A DNA stretch of 64,000 bases from CAJXZP01 sp963974475 (GCA_963974475.1 CAXBCR010000021.1:1-64000); one strand, 5' to 3'. Shown: positions 34,583 through 44,356, counted from the first letter of the stretch. Made by a program: numbers and translations. Notes: generated by a model not told the origin, from the sequence alone.

Positions 34583-35854
34583 ATGTTTAAAATTTTTGCT
34601 TTTTCGTTCAATTTAATTTCATTAATATTTCTCAACTTTTTGTTAGAGGATGTAACGGTTGAGCAAACCCTGCCCGATCGTGTGGAGCAAGGAAATGAAT
34701 TCGTAGTTACTGTAACAATTGATAAAAGTAGTATTGAAGGCTACGCCAAATTTCAAGTAGTACTGCCCGAAGGAGTAACTGCCGAAGCTGTTGAAACGGG
34801 AGTGTCAAAATTCAATTTCGCGGATAATAAAGCGAAATTTGTATGGATGACTTTACCGGAAGATCGTGTATTTGATATTCAATATAAAATAACGGTTAAT
34901 GACCCTAACCTAAAGGAAATTCCTGTTTCCGGAACATTTTCATACCTTGATGAAAACCAACGAATGACGGTAGATTTACCAGCTCGAATAGTCAAAATGG
35001 GGAAAGAGGAAATAATAATTGAGGAAATTCCGGAAGCGGAAGTAACTATCAGTAGAAACATCAAAAACATCTCGGATAATCTATATAAAATAACTTTAGA
35101 CATTCATTATGCTAATGTATCAGGTTTTGCAAAAATTCAAGATATTGTACCAAGCAATGCCGACATAAAACCAGATGTAGCTTCAGATGCCGTGTTTTCA
35201 GTACTCGATACCAAGGTGAAATTTGTTTGGATGAACTTTCCTGAAGACTTAAATGAACTTTCGGTATCTTATTTTATTGACCTTTCCGAATCGGATAGTA
35301 AAAAAGTATCGGATGTAGCCGGTGAATTTGCATTTATTCATGATGGAGAATCAAGAAAAATTCAGATTGAAAACCCAAATGCTATCGATTTTGTAGATAT
35401 CGAGAAACCAGAATTGGCAGTTGTCGAAGAAACCAAACCGCAAATCGCCAAGGAACCAATAAAAGAAGAGGTAATTATTCCTCAAAAAAAGGAAGTTATT
35501 GCCAAGAAAAAAACAACAGAAACGCCAAAATCAATTCCGGTTACCACCACTCCATCTCCTGAAAATGGAGTAATTTATAAAGTTCAAATTATGGCTGCAC
35601 ATCAATCTGTAAATGTAGCAAGCTATTTCAAAAAAACATTTAAATATACTGAAAACGTTATCGTTGACTCTCATGAAGGATGGATGAAATACCTTACCGG
35701 ATCCTTTGATTTGTATGTGTATGCAAGAGATAAACGCGAAAGTTTCAAACAAAATTTCTCGTTTCCAGGACCATTTGTAGTAGCGTATAATAATGGAGAG
35801 AGAATCACAGTTCAAGAGGCGTTAATGATTACAAATCAGAAATGGGTTAACTAA
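34583..35854 (+). CDS. Secreted protein with duplicated beta domain and C-terminal SPOR-like module
   Basis: 423 residues. A hydrophobic N-terminus (about 1-21) resembles a signal peptide or anchor. Two related beta domains follow (about 25-130 and 150-265). They share GYAKFQVVLP versus GFAKIQDIVP and KFVWMTLPED versus KFVWMNFPED, an internal duplication. A Lys/Pro/Thr-rich linker (about 275-325) leads to a C-terminal module (about 330-423: YKVQIMAAHQSVN ... KYLTGSFDLYVYARDKRESFK ... PFVVAYNNGERITVQEAL) that resembles the SPOR-like repeats of the next gene. It is probably periplasmic and may contact peptidoglycan. No known family is recognised for the beta domains. Confidence 0.78.
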   Translation: MFKIFAFSFNLISLIFLNFLLEDVTVEQTLPDRVEQGNEFVVTVTIDKSSIEGYAKFQVVLPEGVTAEAVETGVSKFNFADNKAKFVWMTLPEDRVFDIQYKITVNDPNLKEIPVSGTFSYLDENQRMTVDLPARIVKMGKEEIIIEEIPEAEVTISRNIKNISDNLYKITLDIHYANVSGFAKIQDIVPSNADIKPDVASDAVFSVLDTKVKFVWMNFPEDLNELSVSYFIDLSESDSKKVSDVAGEFAFIHDGESRKIQIENPNAIDFVDIEKPELAVVEETKPQIAKEPIKEEVIIPQKKEVIAKKKTTETPKSIPVTTTPSPENGVIYKVQIMAAHQSVNVASYFKKTFKYTENVIVDSHEGWMKYLTGSFDLYVYARDKRESFKQNFSFPGPFVVAYNNGERITVQEALMITNQKWVN

Positions 35855-35937
35855 GTGATAAGTTATTTTTCCAATCTCCTTTTATGTATTACTTTAGCCG
35901 TCAAACCTCATGATTGTATTACACAAACACTGAATCA

Positions 35938-38028
35938 TTGAAGAATATTTTTACAGCAATTGCATTTACCAGTATTTTATCTTTTGGGTTATTTGCTCAA
36001 GAAGATTCAACGGCCTTTGAGGACTATTCGGAAATCAAAGAGTTTCGTAGTGAAAAAGACTCTGTAGAGTACACTCCTCCTACTATGGCTGTTGGATTAG
36101 GAACATTATCCTATTTCGGAGAATTAAAAAATCCGAATACTTTAAACAGTCCTTTAACTAGTAGAATTGCATTTGATTTAGCTTTTAGACAACCCATAAA
36201 TTATTTCTTAGAATTTAGTGTGAACGCTTGGGGAGGCCAAATTTCGGCTAACGAACGTTCAATTTCTCGTAACCTAAACTTTGAAACTACGCTTTTTGGA
36301 GGTGGTTTTGGCTTAAATTACAATTTCGGCAACTTTTTGAAAGAAGACCGAGTATTGGAACCCATTATTGGAGTCGGAATTGAATTTATCAGTTTTAATT
36401 CTAAAACGGATTTGTTAAATGCTGATAATGCCTATTATTATTACTGGGATGATGGTTCTATTCGTGATTTACCGCAATCTGCCGCAAATTCGGATAAGGC
36501 CGTAAAAATTCAAAGAGATTACCACTATGAAACAGACATCAAAAATTCTGATTTATACAACCTGAGCGATTATAATTCTTTTACGCTAGGGTTTCCAGTT
36601 ACTGTGGGTGCAAACATGCACATCAATGATAAATGGACTTTTAGAGCAGCTATGGTATATCATTTTACTATGACTGATTTATTGGATGGAATTGATGAAT
36701 CTTCTGGGAATTTTAAAGGTGATGCCAAAATGGACGATTTATTATACAGTTCCGTTTCTATTAGTTACAACTTTAAAAAGAATGATGATTTTGATGATGC
36801 TTACGATGAATCTATTGATATTGATATGCTGGCAGATGAAGACCAGGATAGCGTATTAGATTGGAACGATCTATGTTTAGGTACTCCGCTAGGTGCGGAA
36901 GTGGATGAACATGGATGTCCTATTGATGGGGATAACGATGGTGTTCCAAATTACATGGACAATGAATTAGAAACCGCTCTTGGCGCCCAAGTAGATTCTG
37001 TAGGAGTTACAATCACTTCTGCCGACATTGATTTATTCTATGAGAAATATTACGATACTACTGGTACCCACTCTCCTATTACTAGCGAAACGTATACCAT
37101 GCAGGTTATTGCAAGTAAAGTTCAACGAAAAGGAAAAGTTAATCAAACAAAATATGCGGTAGCCATTGGTGAGTTTGAAGGCGAAATTCCAGCTGATTTG
37201 GTAAATGATATTCTAAGTGTGGAAGATGTAAATACACATGATAAGGACGGAAAAATACTGGTTACTGTAGGTTCTTATAACACGAAAGATGAAGCCAATG
37301 AACGACAAGAACAATTGGTGAAAGATGGAATTACTCCAACAGATATTGTTCAAATTAACGGAAACAGTAAGAAAGTATCCACTGTAACTGGTGTAACATC
37401 TGCCTTTGAAGCTACGCAATGGTCGAGCTCCTCCGATAGCAATACTATAATTTATCGAGTGCAAGTAGGTGCTTTCACCCAAAAAGCGGATGAAAAAATA
37501 TTTAAAGGCCTACCAGAATTAATTAAAGTTCAATCGGATGATGGATATGTAAGATACTTTACCGGATCATACAATTCATACAGAGAAGCTGCTAATCAAA
37601 AAATTGATATTCTTACTAAAGGCTTTAATGGTGCATTTGTGGCAGCATTTAAAGGTGGACACCGCGTTGCGCTAAACAATTTAGGAACTAAAAACCTAAA
37701 TAGATCTCAAAAAAAGAGCATCACCTCGGCAAAACCATTAACGGACGAAGAGAAAAGCAACTTGAAATTTAAAGTGCAATTAGGTTCATATAGAAGCCAA
37801 ATACCTACTGATGTATTAGAAACCTACATGGAATTAGGTTCAGTAGAACAAATGAAAGGACAAGACAAATACATTCGTTATGTAGCTGGCTCATTTAGTT
37901 CATATGAAGAAGCCACTACCTATAAAAAAGAATTATTGGCCAAAGGATTTGATGGATGTTACGTGGTAGCGGTGTATTATGGAAAAATGATTTCTGCATC
38001 TCAAGCTCGTAAAATGTTAAACAAATAA
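35938..38028 (+). CDS. Outer-membrane protein with barrel-like domain, TSP3 repeats and several SPOR-like modules
   Basis: 696 residues if translation starts at TTG 35938, which gives the signal peptide (M)KNIFTAIAFTSILSFGLFAQ. No ATG is available, and an upstream TTG at 35914 is the alternative. Domains: OMP-like beta domain (about 35-265; GVGIEFISFN, YHFTMTDLLDG, SISYNF), thrombospondin type-3 Ca-binding repeats (about 280-325; DEDQDSVLDWNDLCLGTP, DGDNDGVPNYMDN), then three to four related modules (about 360-690) such as YRVQVGAFTQKADEK ... VRYFTGSYNSYREA ... GFNGAFVAAFKGG, each SPOR-like. An OmpA-type peptidoglycan domain is absent and may be replaced by the SPOR-like set. Inferred to link outer membrane and peptidoglycan. 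A terminator follows at 38053. Confidence 0.8.
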   Translation: MKNIFTAIAFTSILSFGLFAQEDSTAFEDYSEIKEFRSEKDSVEYTPPTMAVGLGTLSYFGELKNPNTLNSPLTSRIAFDLAFRQPINYFLEFSVNAWGGQISANERSISRNLNFETTLFGGGFGLNYNFGNFLKEDRVLEPIIGVGIEFISFNSKTDLLNADNAYYYYWDDGSIRDLPQSAANSDKAVKIQRDYHYETDIKNSDLYNLSDYNSFTLGFPVTVGANMHINDKWTFRAAMVYHFTMTDLLDGIDESSGNFKGDAKMDDLLYSSVSISYNFKKNDDFDDAYDESIDIDMLADEDQDSVLDWNDLCLGTPLGAEVDEHGCPIDGDNDGVPNYMDNELETALGAQVDSVGVTITSADIDLFYEKYYDTTGTHSPITSETYTMQVIASKVQRKGKVNQTKYAVAIGEFEGEIPADLVNDILSVEDVNTHDKDGKILVTVGSYNTKDEANERQEQLVKDGITPTDIVQINGNSKKVSTVTGVTSAFEATQWSSSSDSNTIIYRVQVGAFTQKADEKIFKGLPELIKVQSDDGYVRYFTGSYNSYREAANQKIDILTKGFNGAFVAAFKGGHRVALNNLGTKNLNRSQKKSITSAKPLTDEEKSNLKFKVQLGSYRSQIPTDVLETYMELGSVEQMKGQDKYIRYVAGSFSSYEEATTYKKELLAKGFDGCYVVAVYYGKMISASQARKMLNK

Positions 38029-38052
38029 TAAAAATTTTAATATTATTAGTAT

Positions 38053-38080
38053 AGCCCACTATTTTGTAGTGGGCTTCTTT
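38053..38080 (+). terminator. Intrinsic terminator after the SPOR-like outer-membrane gene
   Basis: The stem AGCCCACTA (38053-38061) / TAGTGGGCT (38067-38075) with a 5-base loop is followed by TCTTT, just before the protease gene. Confidence 0.75.
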
Positions 38081-38091
38081 ATTCCGTATAT

Positions 38092-39687
38092 ATGATGAAA
38101 TTAAAAACCATTGCAATTCTTTTATTACTTACTTTTTCCATTGCTGGAATAAGTCAAAAAAAGGATCAGGAGCAATTAAAAAAACTAGAAACATTTATGC
38201 GCTATGTAACCTTAGCGTATGTAGACACGGTGGATTCTGAAAAGTTGACGGAAGATGCTATAAAGGCAGTTTTAAAAGGACTTGACCCTCACTCCGTTTA
38301 CATTTCTAAAAAGGATTTGCAAAAAATGAACGAGCCCTTAGAAGGAAACTTTGAAGGAATCGGCATACAGTTTAATATATTACATGACACCATCACAGTT
38401 GTTTCACCCATAGCAGGTGGTCCTTCAGAAAAATTAGGAATTCGAGCAGGCGATAAAATTGTAAATATTGATACCAAGTTGGTGGCAGGTGTTGGTTTTA
38501 CCAATAAAGATGTGGCAGATCACTTGAGAGGTAAAAAAGGAACAAAAGTAACCGTTAGTATTGCTCGAAGTGGTGAAAAAGAATTAATAGATTTTGAAAT
38601 TACAAGAGATAAAATTCCAATTTATAGTATGGATGCGGCTTATATGGCGACTCCAACCACTGGATACATTAAATTAAATCGTTTCGCAGCTCAAAGTATG
38701 GATGAAGTGGGTCATGCCATAGATTCCTTAAACGGAATTGGAATGCAAAACCTAATATTAGACCTACGAGGAAACGGTGGCGGTTATTTAAGAACTGCTA
38801 TTCAATTGGCTGATAATTTCCTAGATGAAGGAAAGCTAATTGTTTACACACAAGGGAAAGCATTCCCAAGGGAAGATTACTCCTCTTCTAAAAAAGGAAA
38901 TTTTGAAACTGGTAAATTGGTTATTTTAGTAGATGAAGGTTCAGCTTCTGCCTCAGAAATTGTAACCGGAGCAGTACAAGATTGGGACAGAGCATTAGTC
39001 ATAGGTAGAAAATCATTTGGTAAAGGACTTGTCCAAAAACCATTTGAACTCAGTGATGGTTCCGCTATTCGTTTAACGATATCCAGGTATTACACTCCTT
39101 CCGGTCGTTCTATTCAACGTGATTATTCGGAAGGAAAAGAGGATTATTACAACGAAATTAATAAGCGATATGAACATGGGGAGTTAATGAATTCTGATTC
39201 CATTCAATTTCCAGATTCATTAAAATTTGAAACTCTTCAGTTAAAAAGGACCGTTTATGGAGGTGGTGGTATTATGCCTGATATCTTTATTCCATTAGAT
39301 ACCACCGAAACATCTACCTATTTCAGCATGTTAGTACGTAAAGGAATTTTATACACCTACAACTTGGACTATTTAGACATTCATAGAAAAGAGTTATTAG
39401 CTAAATATCCAAATTTTGATGCATTTAATAAGGGCTTCACACTTACGGATGAGATGCTGGAAGAAATTATTGCAGCTGCCGAGAAAAAAGATATCAAACG
39501 AAATGATGCAGAAATAGCACATTCAAAACGAATTATTCAAATGAATTTCAAAGCACTAATGGCCACAAACCTTTGGACATCTACTGAATTTTACCGTGTA
39601 ATAAACACGAATGACAATGCTTTCCAAAAAGCATTAGAAGTAATGAATGATAAAACATTTAAGAAGTTGAAATTAGATTATAAATAA
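38092..39687 (+). CDS. S41-family C-terminal processing protease (CtpA-like)
   Basis: 531 residues. A signal peptide (1-21, ending AGISQ) is followed by the N-terminal helical part, a PDZ domain (about 85-170; GIGIQF ... AGGPSEKLGIRAGDKIVNID) and the S41 core. The catalytic Ser286 is in DEGSASASEI and Lys311 in SFGKGLVQ, with the substrate-binding LDLRGNGGG at 223-231. About 150 C-terminal residues form an extra helical domain typical of Bacteroidota members. By family it is a periplasmic protease trimming C-termini of envelope proteins. The start may be the first or second of two adjacent ATGs (38092, 38095). Confidence 0.92.
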   Translation: MMKLKTIAILLLLTFSIAGISQKKDQEQLKKLETFMRYVTLAYVDTVDSEKLTEDAIKAVLKGLDPHSVYISKKDLQKMNEPLEGNFEGIGIQFNILHDTITVVSPIAGGPSEKLGIRAGDKIVNIDTKLVAGVGFTNKDVADHLRGKKGTKVTVSIARSGEKELIDFEITRDKIPIYSMDAAYMATPTTGYIKLNRFAAQSMDEVGHAIDSLNGIGMQNLILDLRGNGGGYLRTAIQLADNFLDEGKLIVYTQGKAFPREDYSSSKKGNFETGKLVILVDEGSASASEIVTGAVQDWDRALVIGRKSFGKGLVQKPFELSDGSAIRLTISRYYTPSGRSIQRDYSEGKEDYYNEINKRYEHGELMNSDSIQFPDSLKFETLQLKRTVYGGGGIMPDIFIPLDTTETSTYFSMLVRKGILYTYNLDYLDIHRKELLAKYPNFDAFNKGFTLTDEMLEEIIAAAEKKDIKRNDAEIAHSKRIIQMNFKALMATNLWTSTEFYRVINTNDNAFQKALEVMNDKTFKKLKLDYK

Positions 39688-39701
39688 CCGAGCTAGAAAT
39701 T

Positions 39702-39709
39702 TATATTTG
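39702..39709 (+). promoter_or_regulatory. Probable -7 element (TATATTTG) of the DUF1573 gene
   Basis: An exact TAnnTTTG match 17 bp before the ATG at 39727. No TTG at the expected -33 position. Confidence 0.4.
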
Positions 39710-39726
39710 CTCAAAAATCATCAAAA

Positions 39727-40272
39727 ATGAAAGAAAATATTCAAAATATCCAGACTGGATTACTCGTATTAATCGCTGCAACGGTTCTTTATGGAACCTT
39801 TTTGAAAGGAAATGATTCATCTAATTCAGATGATAGAGGTATTCGTCACAGAAAAACGGAACGTAAAAGTAATATTGCTGCTACTCCTCCATCTGCTGTG
39901 CCACCAAACAAACCAGCTCCTGCACCAGCTCCAGTACAACAAATAGTAAACAACCCAACTACTATGTCATTCGAAGAAATGTCACATGATTTTGGAAACA
40001 TTGACCAAGATTCTGAAAATAAATACACTTTTAAATTCACCAATACAGGCGACAAACCATTAATTATTGAAACCGCTACAGGTTCTTGTGGATGTACCAT
40101 CCCAGAATTTCCAAGAGAACCAATTGCTCCTGGAGCAACTAGTGAAATCAAAGTGGTTTACAAACCGGGTAAACAAAAAGGGTTGCAAAACAAAACGGTT
40201 ACCGTTATTGCCAACACTCAACCAAAAGATACCCGTTTGAACATTACTGCAAACGTTCAGGAGGTTAAGTAA
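39727..40272 (+). CDS. DUF1573-domain protein
   Basis: 181 residues. A membrane-spanning N-terminal segment (about 8-26, IQTGLLVLIAATVLYGTFL) is followed by a basic stretch and a Pro/Ala-rich linker (about 55-78). The DUF1573 Ig-like domain (about 85-181) has the typical HDFGNIDQ, FTNTGDKPLIIETATGSCGC, and PGATSEIKVVYKPGK. This domain is common in secreted or periplasmic Bacteroidota proteins and is of unknown function. It is a single-gene unit with its own promoter box and terminator. Confidence 0.85.
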   Translation: MKENIQNIQTGLLVLIAATVLYGTFLKGNDSSNSDDRGIRHRKTERKSNIAATPPSAVPPNKPAPAPAPVQQIVNNPTTMSFEEMSHDFGNIDQDSENKYTFKFTNTGDKPLIIETATGSCGCTIPEFPREPIAPGATSEIKVVYKPGKQKGLQNKTVTVIANTQPKDTRLNITANVQEVK

Positions 40273-40292
40273 TTTTCCATACAACATTTGAA

Positions 40293-40327
40293 AAGCCAAT
40301 GATTTTGATTAGTCATTGGCTTTTTTT
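40293..40327 (+). terminator. Intrinsic terminator of the DUF1573 gene
   Basis: A 10-bp stem AAGCCAATGA (40293-40302) / TCATTGGCTT (40313-40322) with a 10-base loop is followed by seven T's. Confidence 0.85.
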
Positions 40328-40419
40328 ATGGGTTTACTTTTTTTAGATTGAAATTCTGAAATAGTGCGGTAAAGAATTACCCGAGTCCAACAATCGAGCG
40401 ATTAGCCATTGGTAATTAA

Positions 40420-41196
40420 TTATCGAATAACACGCGTAATCAATCGTAAATGGTGGGAATAATCATGAGTCTCATCATTGAAAATTCCTTGATGGTCAAT
40501 TCTATCCACTCTCACTTTTCCGGATGCATGGATAATTTTGTTTTCTCCAAGTAGAATTCCTACATGTGTTATTCTCCCCTCTTTATTATCAAAAAAGGCT
40601 AAATCACCAGGGGTAGCTTCCTCAATAAAGCTCAATCTATCTCCTACCTCAGCTTGTTGCGATGCATCACGTGGTAAATCAACGCCACACATTCTGTACA
40701 CAATTTGCGAATAACCCGAACAATCAATACCAAATGGGGTTCTACCGCCCCACAAATACGGTGAGTTTAAAAATAGAAAAGCTGTTTCGACTAAATGCTC
40801 TCTGCTAAATTTGGGTTTTAAAGTATCTCCGTCAAATTCAAAGGATTTTTCGGCAAAATGACACAAATTATCAGCTAGATTTGGAAGAGAACTACCAATA
40901 ACTAATGGAAAAAAAGCATCCGAATTTTGTTCTTTTAATAAAGAAATAAGCTCAATAGAATAAGACTTAGCATGTTTCTCTAGGGTCATAAACTCATCGC
41001 GCTTTACTTCAAGGTGTTGTTTCCGGTCTATCCAAGACTCATACCCATCATGTGCACTTCGTACTTTTACCCATTTTTTTCGTTCATCAATAACTCGATA
41101 TATTTCACCAAAAAGCAATTGCGATACCATTTCACTGGTATCGGCAGGTTCTAACCTACACGGAACAATACTCAAGGCGCAAATACCGTACTTCAT
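40420..41196 (-). CDS. NlpC/P60 (C40) cell-wall hydrolase with SH3-like N-terminal domains
   Basis: 258 residues, no clear signal peptide. The N-terminal part (about 1-120) contains an SH3b-like segment (EIYRVIDERKKWVKVRSAHDGYESW). The C-terminal NlpC/P60 domain (about 130-258) has the catalytic Cys in GIDCSGYSQIVYRMCG and His in GRITHVGILLG, with a third polar residue in IHASGKVRVD. By family it hydrolyses D-gamma-glutamyl-diaminopimelate bonds of peptidoglycan peptides. It may be cytoplasmic, acting on recycled peptides, given no leader; murQ elsewhere in the window shows that peptidoglycan recycling is present. It is a single-gene minus-strand unit. Confidence 0.88.
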   Translation of the reverse strand: MKYGICALSIVPCRLEPADTSEMVSQLLFGEIYRVIDERKKWVKVRSAHDGYESWIDRKQHLEVKRDEFMTLEKHAKSYSIELISLLKEQNSDAFFPLVIGSSLPNLADNLCHFAEKSFEFDGDTLKPKFSREHLVETAFLFLNSPYLWGGRTPFGIDCSGYSQIVYRMCGVDLPRDASQQAEVGDRLSFIEEATPGDLAFFDNKEGRITHVGILLGENKIIHASGKVRVDRIDHQGIFNDETHDYSHHLRLITRVIR

Positions 41197-41269
41197 TATG
41201 AATTTTAAAATTTCCTTTCGTTCACTAATTTGGTTTTAATCCCAAAATTAGCAGTGTCACAAAAATAAT

Positions 41270-41315
41270 AATGCCCGACAAATAAAAGCTATGAAAAGCC
41301 TACTTGTCGGGCATT
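41270..41315 (-). terminator. Intrinsic terminator of the thiolase gene
   Basis: The 12-bp arms AATGCCCGACAA (41270-41281) and TTGTCGGGCATT (41304-41315) with a 22-base loop are followed on the minus strand by ATTATTTTTG. It lies 34 bp past the thiolase stop. Confidence 0.7.
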
Positions 41316-41348
41316 AAGAATGTTATTATTAACACTGTTTTGTAATAA

Positions 41349-42527
41349 CTACGCTAATTCTAAAACAAAAGCAGAAGCACCACCGCCACCATTACAAATA
41401 GCTGCAGCTCCACGTTTTCCTCCGTTTTGTTTCAATACATTAATTAAAGTAACTAAGATTCTTGAACCTGATGAACCTAGTGGGTGACCTAAGGCTACCG
41501 CTCCACCATTAACATCTACTTTAGAAGCATCCAATCCTAATTTATCAATATTCACTAAACCTACTACAGAAAACGCTTCGTTTAATTCCCAATAATCAAT
41601 ATCAGAAACCTCTAAACCTGCTTTTTTCAACGCTTTTGGTAGTGCTTTTGAAGGAGCAGTGGTAAACCATTCTGGAGCGTGAGCAGCATCTGCAAAACTC
41701 ACCACTTTAGCGATAGGTTTAATTCCCAATTCTCTCATTTTTTCGCCACTCATTAAAACCAATGCAGAAGCACCATCATTTAAAGTTGACGCGTTAGCAG
41801 CGGTAACTGTACCATTTTTTTGAAAAGCTGGACGCAATGTTGGAATTTTTTCAAAACGAACGTTTTTATACTCTTCATCTTCGGTAACCATAACAGGCTC
41901 ACCTCTACGTTGAGGAACTTCAACGCCTACTATTTCATCGTTAAATTTTCCGGCTTCCCAAGCGGCAGCAGAACGTTTGTAAGATTCAATAGCAAACTCA
42001 TCTTGCGCCTGACGAGAGAAATCACATTCTGAAGCACACAAATCAGCTGCAACACCCATGTGAAAATCATTATATACATCATGAAGTCCATCTAATACCA
42101 AACCATCTTTTGCGGTGATATCACCCAATTTAAATCCGTTTCTAGACCCTTGAATATAATGAGGAACTTGTGACATGTTTTCCATACCACCAGCTAAAAC
42201 CACATCATTGTCGCCAGTCATAATAGACTGTGCGGCCAACATAACCGCTTTCATACCAGAAGCACACACTTTGTTTACCGTGGTACATGGTACAGATTGG
42301 TCAATACCACCAAAAATGGCTGCTTGACGTGCTGGAGCTTGCCCCAATCCTGCTTGCAATACATTTCCCATAAATACTTCTTCAATCCACTCAGCCTTGA
42401 TATTTCCTTTAGCTAAAGCACCCTTTATTGCTGCAGCTCCCAATTTTGTTGCCGGTACGGTAGATAAACCTCCCATGAAGCTTCCCATTGGTGTACGAAC
42501 TGCGGAAACGATATATACTTCTTTCAT
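41349..42527 (-). CDS. Acetyl-CoA C-acyltransferase (thiolase)
   Basis: 392 residues from the ATG at 42527 (MKEVYIVSAVRTPMGSF), the normal thiolase start; a start at 42596 would add 23 atypical residues. The acyl-accepting Cys88 is in NKVCASG. WELNEAF, VNGGAVALGHPLGSSG and CNGGGGASA carry the remaining catalytic His and Cys. The family condenses two acetyl-CoA to acetoacetyl-CoA or runs beta-oxidation backwards; direction cannot be told here, and no other beta-oxidation gene is adjacent. A single-gene unit with a terminator at 41270. Confidence 0.93.
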   Translation of the reverse strand: MKEVYIVSAVRTPMGSFMGGLSTVPATKLGAAAIKGALAKGNIKAEWIEEVFMGNVLQAGLGQAPARQAAIFGGIDQSVPCTTVNKVCASGMKAVMLAAQSIMTGDNDVVLAGGMENMSQVPHYIQGSRNGFKLGDITAKDGLVLDGLHDVYNDFHMGVAADLCASECDFSRQAQDEFAIESYKRSAAAWEAGKFNDEIVGVEVPQRRGEPVMVTEDEEYKNVRFEKIPTLRPAFQKNGTVTAANASTLNDGASALVLMSGEKMRELGIKPIAKVVSFADAAHAPEWFTTAPSKALPKALKKAGLEVSDIDYWELNEAFSVVGLVNIDKLGLDASKVDVNGGAVALGHPLGSSGSRILVTLINVLKQNGGKRGAAAICNGGGGASAFVLELA

Positions 42528-42751
42528 ATTATTTTGGTTTTTATAGAAACGGTATAATTGTTTTAACGCCAATCCCTTCGGTAGTCGCTTAAACAATATA
42601 TACGAGGTTCCCTATTTTTTGTATTAAATGTTCAAATTTTGAGAGCACGAAGGTACGGATTTAAGATAATTCAAAAAAGGACTTTTGTTAGTTTGATATG
42701 GTAGGTGTCAAATTAAAATGATGCTCCATTTTAGAAAGCATACAAATGCAA

Positions 42752-44356
42752 TTACTCCCAAGTAATTTTTACCAATTTCATGAGAGTCCTGGACTCTCCT
42801 AAAATTAGCATTTGATTATCACCTAATTCTAAACTCACACTAGGACGACACAGCACATCCTCATCCATTCCTTTAAAAACCACGTACCTATTCATTCTGC
42901 CTTCCAATGAAATATCGAAAAGCACAACCTCCGTATTATTTTTATTATTGGTCCACGTATAGTATTTATTCAAGTTATCGGCAAATCGATTTTTTGGATT
43001 ATCGTTAAAAACAAAAACTAAGGAGCCATCGGTAAGTTGGCTTATGGCATAGCTAGAATAATATCCTCTATCTGAAGTGTTCTGGTCTTTGGGCACTAAC
43101 TCCATCCATTCTACATTACCATTTAAATCAAATTTAACTACCACAATATCGCCATACACATAGTGAACCGTATTTTTGACATGTCCATCAGAATCGGTGT
43201 ATGAATTTACATACTCAAAATATTGCTCAGCTACCATAGTGAGTGTTAAATCCTGATTTTTTATCAATTGATTTATGTGGTAAGCATACAATTCTATTCC
43301 CTTACCTTTCTCCTCTTTTTTAGTTACTTTATCCCTTTCTTTTTCAGAAGAGTATTGAACAATAAAATCCGTTGGGAATTCTTTAGAGACTTCGGTTAGG
43401 AGATTGAAATTACTATCATATTTCATGTTAAACACCCCGTTTTGCCCCAACCCATCGCTCGAATAAAAGCCAACTACTTGGGTTTGATGCCCTGGTAATA
43501 ATTCAAACTTAATATCGGTTACATGTTGCCCCCTAATAAAGACCGCGTATTCCCTATGTTTTGGTTTCGTATTTTGTTTATATACCCTCATTTTAAAGGT
43601 GTAATCTATTTCGTTTCGTCCATATTCTTTGGAAGTATCCGTAATTTTTGAAAGCAAAAAAACATTTCCATCATTATCCACCTGAGTATCCATTCTATAA
43701 AACTCAGAATTTGGATCGCTTTCCATTATTTCACTATTATCCCAAACTTCATTCATCTCCTTATCCAATATCAAGAATCCAAATCGAGTGTCTTTATCCT
43801 TAACGGTAGGCAGATTGGTAATAAACAATAAAAGCGAATCGTCTGGAGAAGTTTTAAATTCAAAAGAGGCCGATTTACTGGAATGATACCCTTCGTATGA
43901 TACTGACTTCAATAACTTTGGGATAGACAGTGTCAACAAATCTTTATTTACTTTTTGGCTATATAAAGAGGTTGTTTTCTCTTTCCGGTCTCTGTAGGTA
44001 GAAAATATATAAATGGCATCATTCATTTGTACCGCACCACCATATCTTAGCTCCTGTTTAAATAACTTTAGTTTTACTTCATTTTCCTTTATTCTGCCCA
44101 AATCGCTAGTAATGTACTTGAGAATCACCTTGGAATTTAATTGGGTTATGGCATACACCCCCTTAGCATCCTCCCCTATTACATGGTCGATAATGGTTTT
44201 TTTTGTCACCCGAATATCTGGTCCAAATTGAACATTAAAACTGGAAGAGTTGAATTGAGCAAAGGTTAAATTTGAAATTAAAAACAATAAAATGACCCAG
44301 TAAAACCCAGTGGTTTTGCGAAATCCCTTCGTATTATTATTTCCAAATGTGCTCAC
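42752..44356 (-). CDS. Secreted protein of unknown family, paralogue of 44505-46079
   Basis: 534 residues with a GTG start at 44356 (no in-frame ATG before the signal peptide). The signal peptide is FYWVILLFLISNLTFAQ (about 18-34). The mature part is beta-rich without known motifs. Together with the next gene it has the conserved blocks VGFYSSDGLGQNGVFNMKYD, IELYAYHINQLI, YGDIVVVKFDLNGNVEWMEL, GYYSSYAISQL and FNDNPKNRF. These look like blades of a beta-propeller. It is inferred to be periplasmic or outer-surface. Several residues between the blocks are lysine/glutamate rich. I recognise no family. Confidence 0.75.
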   Translation of the reverse strand: MSTFGNNNTKGFRKTTGFYWVILLFLISNLTFAQFNSSSFNVQFGPDIRVTKKTIIDHVIGEDAKGVYAITQLNSKVILKYITSDLGRIKENEVKLKLFKQELRYGGAVQMNDAIYIFSTYRDRKEKTTSLYSQKVNKDLLTLSIPKLLKSVSYEGYHSSKSASFEFKTSPDDSLLLFITNLPTVKDKDTRFGFLILDKEMNEVWDNSEIMESDPNSEFYRMDTQVDNDGNVFLLSKITDTSKEYGRNEIDYTFKMRVYKQNTKPKHREYAVFIRGQHVTDIKFELLPGHQTQVVGFYSSDGLGQNGVFNMKYDSNFNLLTEVSKEFPTDFIVQYSSEKERDKVTKKEEKGKGIELYAYHINQLIKNQDLTLTMVAEQYFEYVNSYTDSDGHVKNTVHYVYGDIVVVKFDLNGNVEWMELVPKDQNTSDRGYYSSYAISQLTDGSLVFVFNDNPKNRFADNLNKYYTWTNNKNNTEVVLFDISLEGRMNRYVVFKGMDEDVLCRPSVSLELGDNQMLILGESRTLMKLVKITWE

